Below, piece by piece: positions 1-8,512 of a DNA stretch of 64,000 nt. The notes beneath the pieces were generated by a model that saw only the letters and a list, made by a program, of their open reading frames with translations, did no database searches and was not told the origin of the DNA. The stretch is from positions 1-64,000 of the forward strand of contig CAZIKB010000001.1 of assembly GCA_964539665.1 (NCBI GenBank). Reading direction: 5' to 3'. The stretch comes from CAZIKB01 sp964539665. GTDB lineage: Bacteria; Zhuqueibacterota; Zhuqueibacteria; Oceanimicrobiales; Oceanimicrobiaceae. The first letter of the stretch is position 1, and every line of letters begins with the position of its first letter. Both the position numbers and the translations under genes were made by a program.

Positions 1-2
1 CA

Positions 3-296
3 ATTTTTCACCAAAAAGAAACCAGAAGCGACGCTCATATATTTATCACGATTATTGGTTATCATATTTTACATAGCATACGAACCCGTTTAAAAGAAGT
101 GGGTATTCATTTATCATGGTCAGAAATTAGAAATCGTCTTTCAACACATTGCCGAGTAACCAATCAAATGAAAACTAAAAGCGGTAAGACGGTATTCATT
201 AGACAATGTTCTGAACCTGAAGATGTCCATCGAAAGATTTATGATGCGCTAAAACTAAAGCTTGTTCCATGTAAAAAGAAAAAAATGACCATCTAA
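3..296 (+). CDS. IS1634-like DDE transposase, C-terminal fragment (5' end outside window)
   Basis: The frame is open from the first bases of the window and ends at 296, giving about 97 C-terminal residues. The stretch reading HQKETRSDAHIFITIIGYH, followed by RLKEVGIHLSWSEIRNRL, matches the C-terminal end of IS4-superfamily (IS1634-type) transposases: the tail after the last catalytic Glu, with a conserved HIFIT helix and a basic end. A GTG at 99 could be mistaken for a start, but the homology clearly begins upstream of it, so this is an edge-truncated gene and not a 65-residue protein. The catalytic residues lie outside the window, so activity cannot be judged. The family name is from recall of the sequence pattern. 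Confidence 0.75.
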   Translation: MFHQKETRSDAHIFITIIGYHILHSIRTRLKEVGIHLSWSEIRNRLSTHCRVTNQMKTKSGKTVFIRQCSEPEDVHRKIYDALKLKLVPCKKKKMTI

Positions 297-549
297 AATC
301 TGTAGTGACCATTAAAATATTTCGCATAACGTAAGTTATATAGAAACAATATGCACTTCGAAAAACGTGGTGAACTTGGGTTAAGTTATTGACTAAAGCA
401 GTTTTATTACAGCAGAGTGCTGGAGAATTGAAGGGCAAAATTGTTTGCGAAAATCTTCTATATACTCCAACAATCCATTAGTCAAGCATTAATATTAAAA
501 ACAATTCTACAGTTGGTTTGGAGACCTCCTGGAATTATTAGCTCAAACA

Positions 550-1941
550 TTATCCCTTGGTTCTGCCAAATCCCGTTACCACCGCAACTATCATCAGTGG
601 AAACAGTACGATTCCGTAAAAACAGAAGAACACAAACTGATCCAGGCTCAGAACCGTCGCAAAGGCATAGCGTTCGGCGACTTCCTGCTGGATAGCAATG
701 GCTGCAACAACTGTGGCTGCATACGGCAAAAAGTATGGGAACGAACAGGAAACGGTGTCGAGCAGATTCGCGCAACGATATGGACTTATGTTAAAGCGTT
801 TGCGAAGAAAATTAGCAAGCGGGCCGGCGGTTATCATAGCAACCGTATTCACTGAAACACAAATATTGGTAAAGGTAATTAAAGCTAAAATGGCCAACTC
901 GGTGCCCTTTACAGAACGGGCAATGGTTTTTTGCAGCCAGGCGATAAATTTTTCCAAAAAGCCACCAGCCTGCATAATGCCAATAACGGTCACCAACAGA
1001 AGAGTCAGAATGGCTGTGGGGATTAGCGCTGCGGCGCCATTTACCGCACTGCCGGTAACGGAGCCATTGGCTGTAACGTTAAAAATATCCTCAAGTTTGA
1101 AGACTCCCGCCAGGGGGCCAATAATAACCGCTGCAAATATTCCTGCGGTTAAAGCAGCCAAAAAGTGACCACCGCTTACGGCTACGATAAAAACAATTAC
1201 GGCTGGAATCAACATGGGTAATCCGGTGGGATCTGCTGTTTCAGCGAGCAGTTGCCCGGCTTCTATCTTTGAAATCGTTGTACTTCCTCCTCCAAAAATC
1301 AGGAACAGTACACTGGAAATCGCTGCTGCTATCAGCACGTATTTCAAACGCGAGCGCACCACACCCCCGACGTCCGTTTCCTGCGTCGCTGCCGAAACAA
1401 TGGTAGTGTCAGAAATAGGCGCCAAATTATCACCAAATGCGCCACCGCTGAATATGGCTCCCATAAGCGCGGCAGGATTTGCACCCAGTACGATACCGGC
1501 CGGATACATCACGGCGGTAAATCCAACAATTGTGCCCAGTCCCGTTCCAACTGAGGTGGCAAATAATGCTGATGAAATGAACACAGCTAAAGTAAATCCA
1601 GCGCCTGTCAGGTTGAGTTTCCAACCCACCCAAACAATGGCCTCGACCAGACCAGAATTGGCCAGGATACCTGAAAAAGCGCCCGCCCATAACCAGCAAA
1701 CCACCGCCACCGTCGCAATACGATTTGCCATCAGGGTAAAAACCTGCTCGCTATAGTCTGCAACATTACGAGCAAAGAGCATACCTATGGAGATACCGAG
1801 CATCGAAGCCATGATCATCCCTTCTACGGCTGGCGCTCCCAAAATTACGAGTATTATAGTTGAAAAAATAAATACAGCTATCGGTAAAACGCTTAAGACT
1901 GGACCGCCACGAAATTCGATTGTTTTTGATGTCTGGGACAT
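550..1941 (-). CDS. NhaC-family Na+/H+ antiporter-type transporter
   Basis: This is a polytopic inner-membrane protein of about 463 residues with roughly eleven hydrophobic segments. It has the NhaC-family signature around GGAFGDNLAPISDTTI and the glycine-rich SVGTGLGTIVG segment. The family mostly exchanges Na+ for H+, but some members (MleN type) swap organic anions, so the substrate is open. The ATG at 1941 is preferred because AGGTGAGG lies just upstream; a GTG at 1950 is in frame but overlaps that site. It lies 74 bp downstream of the M20 hydrolase on the same strand, so it may serve the racemase pathway, for example by bringing in amino acids. That role is inferred from position only. 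Confidence 0.85.
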   Translation of the reverse strand: MSQTSKTIEFRGGPVLSVLPIAVFIFSTIILVILGAPAVEGMIMASMLGISIGMLFARNVADYSEQVFTLMANRIATVAVVCWLWAGAFSGILANSGLVEAIVWVGWKLNLTGAGFTLAVFISSALFATSVGTGLGTIVGFTAVMYPAGIVLGANPAALMGAIFSGGAFGDNLAPISDTTIVSAATQETDVGGVVRSRLKYVLIAAAISSVLFLIFGGGSTTISKIEAGQLLAETADPTGLPMLIPAVIVFIVAVSGGHFLAALTAGIFAAVIIGPLAGVFKLEDIFNVTANGSVTGSAVNGAAALIPTAILTLLLVTVIGIMQAGGFLEKFIAWLQKTIARSVKGTELAILALITFTNICVSVNTVAMITAGPLANFLRKRFNISPYRCANLLDTVSCSFPYFLPYAATVVAAIAIQQEVAERYAFATVLSLDQFVFFCFYGIVLFPLMIVAVVTGFGRTKG

Positions 1942-2015
1942 ATTCCTCACCTCAGTTGGTTATTATGAAAATGCAGAATTAATCTTGAAAATTGGATCAC
2001 TAATACTGTTTGGAA

Positions 2016-3203
2016 TTAGCCAGATAGTTTCGCCGACGCCACACGCGCTGCTTCAGCAAGGACTGTAGCGCCAATAAATATACTTTCTTCGGCAGCACAG
2101 AAATGAGGAGAGTGTGATGGGATAATTCCTCCCCTTTGCGCACGAATGCCAATTCTCAGAAAACAGCCCTGCATCCTTTCCATATATAAAGCAAAATCTT
2201 CTCCTGCCATATTTAATGCGTCAAGCGGGACAAGCGCATCTTCACCTAATAAAGAGGTTACAGCCTGCCGCGCCCAACTAACCGGCTCCCTTGGATTCAC
2301 AATCGGCGGTGTGCCTGATTCAATCTCAACATTTGCTTGCAGCTTAAAAACCTCAGCCGTGGCTTCAGCTATTCTTCGCACCTCATCCTGTAACAACTGT
2401 CTTGTATTTGCATCAACAGCCCGAATGGTACCTTGAAGCGTGGCTCTCTCCGGAATTATGTTAGGGGCGCTGCCAGCGTGAACCATACCCACCGTTACAA
2501 CCCCTGCTTGCGCTGGATTCAACTGGTGCGATACAATGGTTTGCAACGCCGTAATCAATGCACCAGCCCCGATGATTGGATCGACTGATTCGTGCGGTCG
2601 TGCTCCATGGCCTCCTTTCCCGATGAGTTCGATCCGAAAGATATCAGCGGAAGCGGCCAGCGGTCCGACTTCAGCAACTATCTTCCCAACAGTAATTCGG
2701 CCGTCTACATGAGCGCCGAAGATTGCTGACACACTATCCAGAATACCGGTATCTAATATCGCTGCCGCGCCTTTGCCTGTTTCTTCTGCCGGCTGTAAAA
2801 CCATCAGCACATCGCCTGCCGCCGGGTTCTTTGTTAGAAGATACGCCGCGCCAACGGTCCAGGCAGCATGAATATCATGACCGCAAGCGTGCATGACACC
2901 AGTGTTTTGAGAAGCAAATTCCAAATTAGTTGCTTCCTGAATGGGTAAGGCGTCGATGTCGCCCCTTATGGCAACCACAGGCGCTTTTGGATTTTTCCCC
3001 TGAATTCTTGCCACAACTCCGGTGCCAGCGATTCGGTCAAGCGCCGCCGGTTTTAACTGGGCTAATTCATCAAAAAGTTTTTGTGCCGTTCTTTCTTCCT
3101 GAAACGACAGCTCAGGATGTTGATGCAAATCACGACGCAATTCAACAAGCCTTGATTGAAGATCAGGGTCAAATAATGATATTATTTTCCTTGGTATTTT
3201 CAT
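2016..3203 (-). CDS. M20 family amidohydrolase (N-acyl-L-amino acid deacylase type)
   Basis: A cytoplasmic two-metal hydrolase of 395 residues, the usual length for the M20D/hippurate hydrolase group. Visible motifs are RRDLHQHPELSF near residue 23, RGDIDALPI at 80, the metal-binding ACGHDIH (Cys107, His109) and PAEETGKGA with the catalytic/metal Glu pair at 140-141. No signal peptide is seen. Members remove N-acyl groups from amino acids, or amide side chains from related compounds. Beside an N-acylamino-acid racemase and a GNAT acyltransferase, the likely job is the final step: hydrolysis of N-acyl-L-amino acids, made irreversible by L-specificity. A 334-bp gap separates it from the racemase gene, so it may also have its own promoter. 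Confidence 0.88.
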   Translation of the reverse strand: MKIPRKIISLFDPDLQSRLVELRRDLHQHPELSFQEERTAQKLFDELAQLKPAALDRIAGTGVVARIQGKNPKAPVVAIRGDIDALPIQEATNLEFASQNTGVMHACGHDIHAAWTVGAAYLLTKNPAAGDVLMVLQPAEETGKGAAAILDTGILDSVSAIFGAHVDGRITVGKIVAEVGPLAASADIFRIELIGKGGHGARPHESVDPIIGAGALITALQTIVSHQLNPAQAGVVTVGMVHAGSAPNIIPERATLQGTIRAVDANTRQLLQDEVRRIAEATAEVFKLQANVEIESGTPPIVNPREPVSWARQAVTSLLGEDALVPLDALNMAGEDFALYMERMQGCFLRIGIRAQRGGIIPSHSPHFCAAEESIFIGATVLAEAARVASAKLSG

Positions 3204-3537
3204 AACTCAGATAAAAAAAGTACAAAATAATAAATAATCAGTAATATTGTAGGATATTTATATGGCAAAATGAATAAGGACAAAATAATTTATTCACCAC
3301 GGAAACTCACGGAATAACACAGATAATTTTTAAACAAAATATCAGTTGTTTCTGATTCAATTTATTGTCAAAATAAAATCTGTCAATGTAATTTATTTGT
3401 GTGATTTAAAAAAGATTCTAATATTTAAGAGCCAGAGTACTGGGATTGTCTGGCTGAACAGTTACATTACTTTTAGTTATTTTGTCCTAAATTATTTTGC
3501 TATTTTAATTGCAACTACTAAATAATCTGACGTGTGA
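3204..3537. other. AT-rich intergenic region with short imperfect tandem units and a possible minus-strand promoter
   Basis: No coding frame is convincing here. Positions 3294-3326 hold three imperfect ten-base units of the type CACGGAAACT, CACGGAATAA, CACAGATAAT, which look like a small dispersed intergenic repeat. On the minus strand TTGACA (3386-3381) is followed after 16 bases by TAAATT, a possible promoter for the M20 and NhaC genes; the -10 matches only four of six positions. Confidence 0.4.
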
Positions 3538-4665
3538 TTACTTTGCGAACAACGTTTCACTTCGCACGGTCAGGTTTTCTACGCGGTCCATGTTCACTGT
3601 CACTCCCATACCAGGTTGCTCGAGTGGCACAGTAACCATCCCCTGTTGGTCCATCGTCCACTCTGGTGTTACGACGTCTTGCTGCCAATAGCGAGAGCTT
3701 GGTGAGATATCGCCGGGTAAAATAAAATTCGGCAAGGAGGCCAGCGCAACATTGTGGGCGCGCCCTACCCCGCTTTCCAGCATACCCCCACACCAGACCG
3801 GAATGTTATTTTTAGCGCAAAAATTATGCACAGCTATGGAAGAAGTAAAACCGCCTAATCTTCCAGGCTTAATATTTATTATCCTGCCGCTTCCTAACTC
3901 TACCATATCCTTAGCTCTGGCTAAACTGGTAATGGATTCGTCCAGACAGATCGGAGTCTGAAAATGCTTTTGTAAGGACGCGTGCTGCACGACATCATCC
4001 CAGGCCAGGGGCTGCTCGATCATTATTAAACCAAGTTGATCAAGCTGTTTCAAATGATCGAGATCATTTAATGAATAGGCATTGTTGGCATCAACCATTA
4101 TGTGTGCATCTGAACCGAGCGCATCACGAACCGCTTTTACATAGTCGATATCGGCGCCGGGCTTAATTTTAATTTTCACTTTTCGATAACCCTGTGCCAG
4201 CGAATCAGCAACTTTTTTAATGAGCGCCTCCGGACTGCTCTGAATGCCAAGAGAAATTCCAGTCGCAATTTGCTCCCGACTGCCTCCTAACAAACGCGCC
4301 AGAGGAATCCCATTCTTACGAGCTGTGAGTTCCCAGGCGCCCATTTCTACGGATGCTTTTGCCATATTATGGCCGCGAAAGTTTTTCTCCAAAACGTCAG
4401 ACAAAACCTCCGGTCCCTCAAATGATTTTCCGAGCACGCGCGGGGCAACCCATTCTTTGATAACCAGCCAGGCGATATCAATGGTCTCTGGTGAGTAATT
4501 CGGAGCCGCCCCTGCCACACATTCTGACCAACCCTCGATCCCGTCTGCGTCTCTCAGGTGCAGAAGCAATATTCTGCGTTCATACTCTGTCCCCGAGGAA
4601 ATTCGAAACGGCTCTTTAAGAGGTAGTATAATCTCATGTAACTTTATGCTTTCTATTCTTAACAT
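3538..4665 (-). CDS. N-succinyl/N-acylamino acid racemase (enolase superfamily, OSBS/NSAR family)
   Basis: At 375 residues it has the normal family length. All five residues of the muconate-lactonizing-enzyme-type active site are visible: Lys166 in KVKIKIKPG, metal ligands Asp192 (VDANNAY), Glu217 (IEQPL) and Asp242 (LDES), and Lys266 (NIKPGR). Their spacing equals that of the Amycolatopsis NSAR/OSBS as I remember it, with a constant offset of three. The ATG at 4665 is chosen because GAGG lies 11 bases upstream; an in-frame ATG at 4752 would run deep into the GNAT gene. Fold and family are certain. Racemase rather than o-succinylbenzoate synthase activity is inferred from the GNAT and M20 neighbours and the absence of other men genes in the window. 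Confidence 0.88.
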   Translation of the reverse strand: MLRIESIKLHEIILPLKEPFRISSGTEYERRILLLHLRDADGIEGWSECVAGAAPNYSPETIDIAWLVIKEWVAPRVLGKSFEGPEVLSDVLEKNFRGHNMAKASVEMGAWELTARKNGIPLARLLGGSREQIATGISLGIQSSPEALIKKVADSLAQGYRKVKIKIKPGADIDYVKAVRDALGSDAHIMVDANNAYSLNDLDHLKQLDQLGLIMIEQPLAWDDVVQHASLQKHFQTPICLDESITSLARAKDMVELGSGRIINIKPGRLGGFTSSIAVHNFCAKNNIPVWCGGMLESGVGRAHNVALASLPNFILPGDISPSSRYWQQDVVTPEWTMDQQGMVTVPLEQPGMGVTVNMDRVENLTVRSETLFAK

Positions 4666-4678
4666 TATTATTAATTCC

Positions 4679-5497
4679 TCATTGTGTAAGCACATAAAAA
4701 CAGCGATTGCTTTCAGGCTCTCGAAAGAAAGCCTCGACAGTGTAGTTTGCACCTAAATAATGCAGAAAAGCTCTTTTTGTTGAAGTACGCCATTTTGTGG
4801 CGCTTGGCAAAGACTCATTTTGAATCGTCTCAATATTAGCTGGAATCTCGATTCTAATGGATGGCAGCGCTGGTAACTTCGCTTCAACAGGTACTGGACT
4901 GCCATTTTCACCTATTTTACTGTTTATGACTGGCGCTTCGTTAACACTCTGATTTACAGTTTCTAATTGGCCGGAAATGATTTGTTGAACACGAGGCTCA
5001 GCAATTTGCCATTCCACAATAAAACGATCCATTCCTATGCCGCGATGCAGGTCGCTGCCATTATCGTCCAAATACATTTCTGGCACGTATTTTTGAATAT
5101 TCACGCCTAATTTATTTATATTAAGATGAGCATTGCGAGCAACCAGTGGATCATAGGTCCAGTAAACATGCTTAATATTCTGCTCCAAAAGTAATTCTCT
5201 CTGAAACAGCTTAAGTTTTCCGCCAATACCAAACCCACGAAGCTCTGTTTTCACAGCCAGCATATGTGACCAGTTCACAAGCCGGCCACTCATAATTCCG
5301 GTCAGCCCAAAAACAAATCCCAAAAGATTGTTATTTGCATCGAAAGCGCCGGCGGCCACTCCACCGAGTTTTTGAGCTACCATTAATAATGCTGGTGGCA
5401 CGTTCTCCGAAAAATTCTCACCCCACGTCTCTTTTTGAAGATGAACGCAGGTTTCATAATCTGCATGTGATTTTAGGCGGCGTAAAGTGAAATCCAT
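4679..5497 (-). CDS. GNAT-superfamily acyltransferase (COG3375-type), probable amino-acid N-succinyl/acyltransferase
   Basis: A cytoplasmic GNAT-fold protein of about 272 residues. The core runs from MDFTLRRLKSHADY through LAVKTELRGFGIGGKLK, the acetyl-CoA-binding turn (R-G-F-G-I-G), to WTYDPLVARNAHLNI, a signature of the COG3375 group. The C-terminal third is variable and may be a lid or substrate domain. The gene overlaps nothing and ends 13 bp before the racemase start, so the two are co-transcribed. COG3375 proteins are typical partners of NSAR enzymes, where they N-acylate D-amino acids. Start: the family N-terminus fits ATG 5497. ATG 5551 would sit only about 8 bases after the predicted transcription start, and neither has a good ribosome site. 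Confidence 0.8.
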   Translation of the reverse strand: MDFTLRRLKSHADYETCVHLQKETWGENFSENVPPALLMVAQKLGGVAAGAFDANNNLLGFVFGLTGIMSGRLVNWSHMLAVKTELRGFGIGGKLKLFQRELLLEQNIKHVYWTYDPLVARNAHLNINKLGVNIQKYVPEMYLDDNGSDLHRGIGMDRFIVEWQIAEPRVQQIISGQLETVNQSVNEAPVINSKIGENGSPVPVEAKLPALPSIRIEIPANIETIQNESLPSATKWRTSTKRAFLHYLGANYTVEAFFREPESNRCFYVLTQ

Positions 5498-5565
5498 TTG
5501 TAGGTCTTTGTAATGAGTTAAAAAATAAAATAGCCCTTGCGGCTGGCTCATGCCAATTTAATTAT

Positions 5566-5594
5566 ATTATATTAAATTCTACAATATTTGTCAA
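5566..5594 (-). promoter_or_regulatory. Consensus sigma-70 promoter for the GNAT-racemase(-M20-NhaC) genes
   Basis: On the minus strand a perfect TTGACA (5594-5589) is followed, after exactly 17 bases, by a perfect TATAAT (5571-5566). Transcription would start near 5558, just upstream of the GNAT gene. An exact match at both hexamers with ideal spacing suggests strong constitutive expression. Confidence 0.8.
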
Positions 5595-5706
5595 TGATAA
5601 AGAATATTAAAGGTAGTAAATAATTATCCGAATTATTTGTTTCTTAAGATATTTATTAGGTTTGACGATATTAATGCGTAGTCGAAAAAACTTGGGAACT
5701 CAATAA

Positions 5707-6879
5707 ATGGAAGTTTGCTTAACAAGACAACCAATTTTTGATAAACAGCACAAAGTCTATGCTTATGAACTACTTTTTCGATCCGGAGCTCATAACTTTT
5801 ATGAGCAAGTGGGTGCAATCACCAGAGGGAAATTGGCTTTGATCAATTTTACCCGCGATATCATGCTAAGTGGCATCACCACTATTTTCCCAAACAATTT
5901 AGTCGCATTTGAGTTGTTAAGGATTACAAAACTGGATGAGAAAATGATAGCCGTCTGCCAGCAACTCAAACAAGCAGGCTATCTTGTGGTCGCGGATGTG
6001 TTTACCCTCCATCATAATTATCAATTACTAATCGAACTGGTGGATATCATTAGGATTGATTTTCTTTATACACCAAAAGAAAAAGCAGAATCAATTATTC
6101 AAAAGGTAGCGTCCAATGAGATCAAATTTCTGGCTGGTAATGTGAATACCATGGGCGCCTTTTCTCAAGCTAAACAAATGGGCTACTCTTATTTTCAGGG
6201 ATATTTTTTTGCCAAACCCGCTGTCATTTCCAGTCGTGAAGTATCTGCTAACAAGATGAATTATCTTCGACTTTTGAGTGAGATCAACCAGCCGGAAACA
6301 GACTTTAATAAATTGGCAAAAATATTTAAAGAAGACGTCGGTCTTTCTTACAAATTGTTTAGCTATATCAATTCAGCTTTCTTTGGCCTGCCTACTAAAA
6401 TTAAAACTATTAAACATGCGCTGGCCCTAATAGGTGAGCATGACGTCAAAAAGTGGTTGTCCCTAATTGCACTGAGCAGCATGGGAAAAGATAAAACTGA
6501 AGAATTGATAGTAAGTTCTTTAACCAGAGCCAGATTTTATGAATTGATTGCTAAAAAAGTTGGGTTACAGGATCAGGCATCGGAATGTTTCCTGATGGGA
6601 TTATTTTCCTTGATCGATGCTCTGATGGATCAACCTATTTCTGATATTTTAGCTAAGCTTCCGATATCCGAAGAGATCAAAAGTGCTTTATTGGGAGAGA
6701 ATAATACTTTTCAAGAAATATATCAATTAGGCCTATCCTATGAAAAAGGCGATTGGCATGAAGTTCGCAAACATACAGTCAAAGTTCGGTTACCTGAGAG
6801 TGAGCTTCCTAACCTCTTCATCGAAGCAACCGAGTCGTCTAATCAAATCCTAAATCCTTCGCCAAGTTTAATCGAGTAA
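5707..6879 (+). CDS. Degenerate EAL domain / HDOD domain signalling protein
   Basis: A 390-residue cytoplasmic protein of the YuxH type. Residues 1-190 look like an EAL domain (LTRQPIFDKQHKVYAYELLFRSG) in which the EAL signature reads ELL and most catalytic acidic residues are missing, so c-di-GMP hydrolysis is unlikely. Residues 200-380 form an HDOD domain (LSYKLFSYINSAFF, then KTIKHALALIGEHDVKKWLS), a non-enzymatic relative of HD domains. Such proteins act as c-di-GMP receptors or scaffolds for motility. It lies 24 bp upstream of pilB on the same strand and heads the pilus genes, so control of pilus assembly is the natural inference. It diverges from the GNAT promoter region. Confidence 0.85.
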   Translation: MEVCLTRQPIFDKQHKVYAYELLFRSGAHNFYEQVGAITRGKLALINFTRDIMLSGITTIFPNNLVAFELLRITKLDEKMIAVCQQLKQAGYLVVADVFTLHHNYQLLIELVDIIRIDFLYTPKEKAESIIQKVASNEIKFLAGNVNTMGAFSQAKQMGYSYFQGYFFAKPAVISSREVSANKMNYLRLLSEINQPETDFNKLAKIFKEDVGLSYKLFSYINSAFFGLPTKIKTIKHALALIGEHDVKKWLSLIALSSMGKDKTEELIVSSLTRARFYELIAKKVGLQDQASECFLMGLFSLIDALMDQPISDILAKLPISEEIKSALLGENNTFQEIYQLGLSYEKGDWHEVRKHTVKVRLPESELPNLFIEATESSNQILNPSPSLIE

Positions 6880-6903
6880 ATATTTAAAACACATAAAGAT
6901 AAA

Positions 6904-8496
6904 GTGCAATTAGAAGAGAAACAGATAAACATTATACATACCCTTGTGGAGCAAGAGGGCATTGACAAGATAGATTTATCTGAAGTTGGATTTATTGATC
7001 CGGATATTTTGAATAGGATACCTGAAGATGTGGCATTTAAACATCGAGTGATACCGTTTTCCAGTACTTCTGATTCGATTTGCATAGCAACAGCGAATCC
7101 ATTTGATATTTATGCTCAGGAGGCTGTTCGCCTAACAACGAATTCAAAACCTGTATTATTTTATACACCCGAGGCACAGATAGAGGAATATTTACGAAAA
7201 TTCTATCTTCAAGAATATACAGATGATGAATTTGAAGATTTCAGTGATGGATTTGAAATTGATGTTGAGATTGAAGAGGAGGAAAAGGAAGAAGAATTAA
7301 ATATTGAAATATTAAAAAACCAGGCTAAACATGCTCCTGCTATACGTTTCGTCAATAACATTCTATTAAAAGCTATTCAGGAAAGAGCAAGTGACATACA
7401 CTTTGAACCACAGGAGAACAATTTAAAGGTTCGATTCAGAATAGATGGTGTTTTACGTGAGGTGACTGCTACTCCAAAGAAATTAATGCCGGGTATTATT
7501 TCAAGAATAAAAATAATAAGTTCTTTGGATATTGCGGAAAGAAGACTCCCTCAAGATGGGCGATGTAAAATAAAAATATTTGGCAGAGGTGTGGATATTC
7601 GAATTTCGACTTTACCGACTGTTTTCGGGGAGAAAGTCGTCCTTCGTATATTAGATAAGGAAGGTCATTCCCTGAATATTAATGATATTGGTTTAGAAGA
7701 AGACCTTAAAGATAAATTTACCCAGGCCTTGAATGAACCACACGGGATAATTCTTGTTACGGGACCTACGGGAAGTGGAAAAACGACTACACTTTATTCA
7801 GCTCTCAATCAAATTAATTCAGAGGGAAAAAATATCGTTACTATTGAAGATCCTGTAGAATATCAGTTAAAAGGCATTAATCAAATGCAGACTAAAACGG
7901 AGATCGGTTTGACTTTCGCTGCAGGGTTGCGAACTATACTTCGCCAGGATCCAGACATTATTATGATCGGTGAAATTCGCGATTTAGAAGCCGCTGAAAT
8001 AGCCATGCGGGCTGCCATGACAGGCCATTTAGTTTTTAGTACATTGCATACAAATAATAGTATTGCAACGATATTGAGATTAATTGACATGGGAGTTGAT
8101 AAATTTCTTATTTGTTCATCTATATTGGCCGTTATGGCACAGAGATTAGTGAGACGAATATGTTTTCATTGCACTGAGGAGTATACCCCGGAGGACATCA
8201 ATTTAGATCGAGTTAAAAAAGAACAGCATCTTTTTGAAAATGTAACATTTCTGCGAGGAAAGGGTTGTACTCACTGCGGCGAGACCGGATACTGGGGCAG
8301 ATTGGCCATTTTTGAAATCTTACCTTTAAATAACACTATAAGAAACGTCATTTTGAAAGATGGCAGCTATGATGAAATCAAGGAAGTAGGCCTGGAATAT
8401 GGCATGGAACTGCTGCTTAATAACGGGCTTAAAAAAGTGAGTGATGGCCTGACCACTATTGAAGAAGTTATGAGGGTCACTTCAGCCGTTTTTTAA
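6904..8496 (+). CDS. pilB: Type IV pilus assembly ATPase PilB/GspE
   Basis: A hexameric cytoplasmic ATPase that powers pilin polymerisation. The 530 residues carry an MshEN-type N-terminal domain (about 15-110), a striking acidic linker rich in Asp and Glu (about 105-135), the ATPase core with Walker A GPTGSGKTTT at residue 287, Walker B-like IIMIGEIRD, the His box STLHTNNS, and a zinc site made of CFHC and CTHC pairs. Tetracysteine zinc sites mark assembly ATPases (PilB/GspE) and are absent from the retraction ATPase PilT. The start is GTG with a weak ribosome site. The MshEN domain binds c-di-GMP in relatives; whether the binding motif is intact here was not resolved. Confidence 0.93.
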   Translation: MQLEEKQINIIHTLVEQEGIDKIDLSEVGFIDPDILNRIPEDVAFKHRVIPFSSTSDSICIATANPFDIYAQEAVRLTTNSKPVLFYTPEAQIEEYLRKFYLQEYTDDEFEDFSDGFEIDVEIEEEEKEEELNIEILKNQAKHAPAIRFVNNILLKAIQERASDIHFEPQENNLKVRFRIDGVLREVTATPKKLMPGIISRIKIISSLDIAERRLPQDGRCKIKIFGRGVDIRISTLPTVFGEKVVLRILDKEGHSLNINDIGLEEDLKDKFTQALNEPHGIILVTGPTGSGKTTTLYSALNQINSEGKNIVTIEDPVEYQLKGINQMQTKTEIGLTFAAGLRTILRQDPDIIMIGEIRDLEAAEIAMRAAMTGHLVFSTLHTNNSIATILRLIDMGVDKFLICSSILAVMAQRLVRRICFHCTEEYTPEDINLDRVKKEQHLFENVTFLRGKGCTHCGETGYWGRLAIFEILPLNNTIRNVILKDGSYDEIKEVGLEYGMELLLNNGLKKVSDGLTTIEEVMRVTSAVF

Positions 8497-8512
8497 TTAA
8501 ATTGAATACCCA

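Noticed and set aside
698..1756. Two long plus-strand open frames (698-1168 and 1214-1756)
   Set aside because: They lie antisense to the NhaC-type transporter, whose conserved motifs and ribosome site are clear; the plus-strand translations show no domain.
3538..4665. Menaquinone-pathway o-succinylbenzoate synthase (menC) call
   Set aside because: No other men gene is near, while GNAT and M20 neighbours are the hallmark of the racemase role. The two activities share one family, so it cannot be excluded from sequence alone.
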